From Dipteris shenzhenensis (lineage: Eukaryota > Polypodiophyta > Polypodiopsida > Gleicheniales), in assembly GCA_047967505.1 (NCBI GenBank), contig CM106539.1: a DNA stretch of 64,000 nt. One strand, written 5' to 3'. Below are positions 50,901 to 53,900 of this stretch, in pieces. The first letter of the stretch is position 1; every line of letters starts with the position of its first letter. Under the pieces are notes generated by a model. The model was not told where the DNA came from. It searched no databases and worked only from the letters and a program-made list of their open reading frames with translations. Made by a program: the position numbers and the translations under genes.

Positions 50901-53900
50901 TTATTTGCTCTAACGACTTGAGATTGTGTCGATGGTTTTTGTAACAATATAGCTCTGTCAGGGCTTGAGGGTAAATGTGAGAGGTCATTTTCAAGCTTTT
51001 ATCTGCATATGTATTTTATGCTTTTCTCTCCAAGGAAAGTGTGCTGTGAACTTTGCATAAGTGAACGCTAGGAATTCTTTGTCATGAAACATTTATTTGT
51101 GCACCTAAACCTCTGATCCTGCATAATGCAAATTAGGATGTTTCTCAGTCAATGAAATCTGCTGCTTGTAAAGTATTTGCATTGCTCACTTCAGGGATAT
51201 CCAGGAAAGTTCTATTGCCCACGAATGAACAGTATGAACAAGCCTGCATATGCTGCCATTATGACCCATTCTCCCTTGAAACCAGTTCTTATTTTTGTCT
51301 CATCCAGGCGACAGACGAGGTTGACAGCCTTGGACCTCATTCAGGCAAGAAAATTCATGTAAAACGTATGCATCGTCGCACTTCTTTCAATTACAATCCT
51401 CTGAATTTGGATCGTAGCATGGTTTGATGGAAATAGAGATTTCAGTGCGGTACAGCCATTTAGAATAATACATTCTTTTGATTTGGTTTGCAGTACGCTA
51501 TTGCAGATGAAAGACCAAGGCAATTTGTGCATATGTCTGAAGATGATATTGAGATGATTGGGTCTCGGGTTTTAGATGCCAATCTGAAGCACACAGTTCA
51601 ATTTGGAATAGGTCTACATCATGCAGGTCTGAAGGATCGTGATAGAGCTTTGGTAGAAGAATTATTCACAAACAACAAAATCCAGGTAAAAATGACGTTC
51701 ATTTATTGTTCTATCTAAATTCTATGAGTTGAAGACAAGAAACACTCACTTTGTTCTATTGTGTGTGTTAATGTGTGACAGGTGCTGGTCAGTACAAGCA
51801 CACTAGCGTGGGGTGTTAATTTACCAGCTCATCTGGTCATAATAAAGGTAGATCGTATTGAAAATCAATAGTATAATACTCTCTGCCTTATAAGTGTCTA
51901 AGTGCTTACAAGGGATCAAGAAGCTGAAACTGTCTAATTTTGTAGGGCACTGAATATTATGATGGCAAGACCAAGCAGTATGTAGACTTCCCAATTACAG
52001 ATGTTCTTCAGATGATGGGCAGAGCAGGTCGCCCACAATACGATCAGCATGGAAAAGCAGTAATTCTTGTGCATGAGCCCAAAAAAAGCTTTTATAAAAA
52101 GGTTGGTACGCCTTTGAGAATATTGAAATTTCTTGCCTTTGCAGAATGAACAACTAATATGTTTACCTATCTGTAGTTGTACATATCATTAACAGTAGAT
52201 TGATTACCACACGTGCAGTTTCTCTATGAACCTTTTCCCGTTGAGAGTAGTCTTCATCAGCAATTGCATGATCATTTCAATGCGGAAATCACAGCAGGCA
52301 CTATTACAACCAAGCAAGATGCTGTGGACTATTTGAGTTGGACTTACCTGTTTCGACGGCTTGTAAGTTCCCAATTACATCTGATCTTATATATTCTCAA
52401 GGAATCCAAGGTCACCTATGCTTCTGTCTTTGCACACATCAATGTGACCTTACTCTAGCCTTTAACATATATTAAAGCAAATTAGCCACCTTGGATATGA
52501 TAATGTACACCAATACTGAGTGCCAGCTTTAGATTCTTAGGAAGCGGCCAGTTCTTTTCCTGCTATTTGTCCCTGAAGATGTAAGATATTAAGGTCTACA
52601 ATTATTGAGTATAGAGACATGTTTACTCATAAAGTAAAATAGCTACAACATTTCTAAGGTGAACTAATGTTCTAGAATTGGAGAGTTTTTGAGAGAAGGA
52701 AACTTGTGGGGCTAGCTGGGCTAGCCTAGGTCAAATCATCTAGCCTCTGGTCCCTCAAATGCAAAGACTCTATGGACTCTACTTGGGGAATAACGCTTCT
52801 GTTGGACGTGGTTAAGGTAACCCATGACAATGGAACTCGTGGGACTAGCTGGGCTAGCCTAGGTCAAATCATCTAGCCCCTGATCCCTCAAATACAAAGA
52901 ATCTATGGATTTACTTGGGGAATAACCCTTTTGTTGGGTATGGTTAAGGTCACCCATGAGAAGGATCTAAAGCATGCATGCATCTTTTGGAAGTTATCAT
53001 GATTGTAAGGCTCAAGGGCTTGCCCAAAGGTAAGCCATTGGGGTCCAAGATGCATCTTCTATGAGGTGATTGTAGAGATAGTTAAAGATTGAGTGGTCTT
53101 CTATGATCTATGCACTGATGCATGTTCAAGTGCCTCTATGTGGTTAAGCGACCTTCTAGACTGTAGGAAGAGAGTCAGCTGCCCTGCATCTTCTATGAGG
53201 TGATTGTAGAGATAGTTAAAGATTGAGTGGTCTTCTATGATCTATGCACTGATGCATGTTCAAGTGCCTCTATGTGGTTAAGCGACCTTCTAGACTGTAG
53301 GAAGAGAGTCAGCTGCCCTTGGCAAAATGTCATACAAGTATCTCAGGTTGGTGGATCATGGTCAAATCAACTTCAATTTCTAAATTTCTAAACAAATGTG
53401 CTCTTAATTAGTAAATGGTATGTGCTTTCTTCAATTATCTTGCATTTGGTGTTGACTTGTATTTCAAGGCCAGGAGATTTCAGCTTAGTCTTAAAGGCTG
53501 GAAGCCCACCAGAGCTCCTAATTGGGAGAATTGTTAGATTTCTGCATAATTTGCAAAAATGCTTTTGGAAGAGACTCTGGAAACCCTTTAGGAATAGAAA
53601 AATCACAGGGATCTTTGGGGGGGGGGGGGTGTGTGTGTGTGTGTGTGTGTTGGGGGGGGCGGAGGGGGGTTGGTGCATGTTTGGGCGAGGCTGGGGTGTG
53701 TGGGTGTGAGGTAGGGCAGTGCATAGAAGGCAGAAAATGAAATTAGAAATGGAGTAAAGTAGGGAGATGCCTACCAGGATGGAGGTATAAAGGGGGGTGT
53801 GTGTTGTTGTGTGGGGGGCTGGGGGGAGGGGGGGGGGCGGGGGGCGGGAGGGGGTACAAAAAGCATAAGAAAGGGAATTTTTTGAAAGATTAATATTGAC

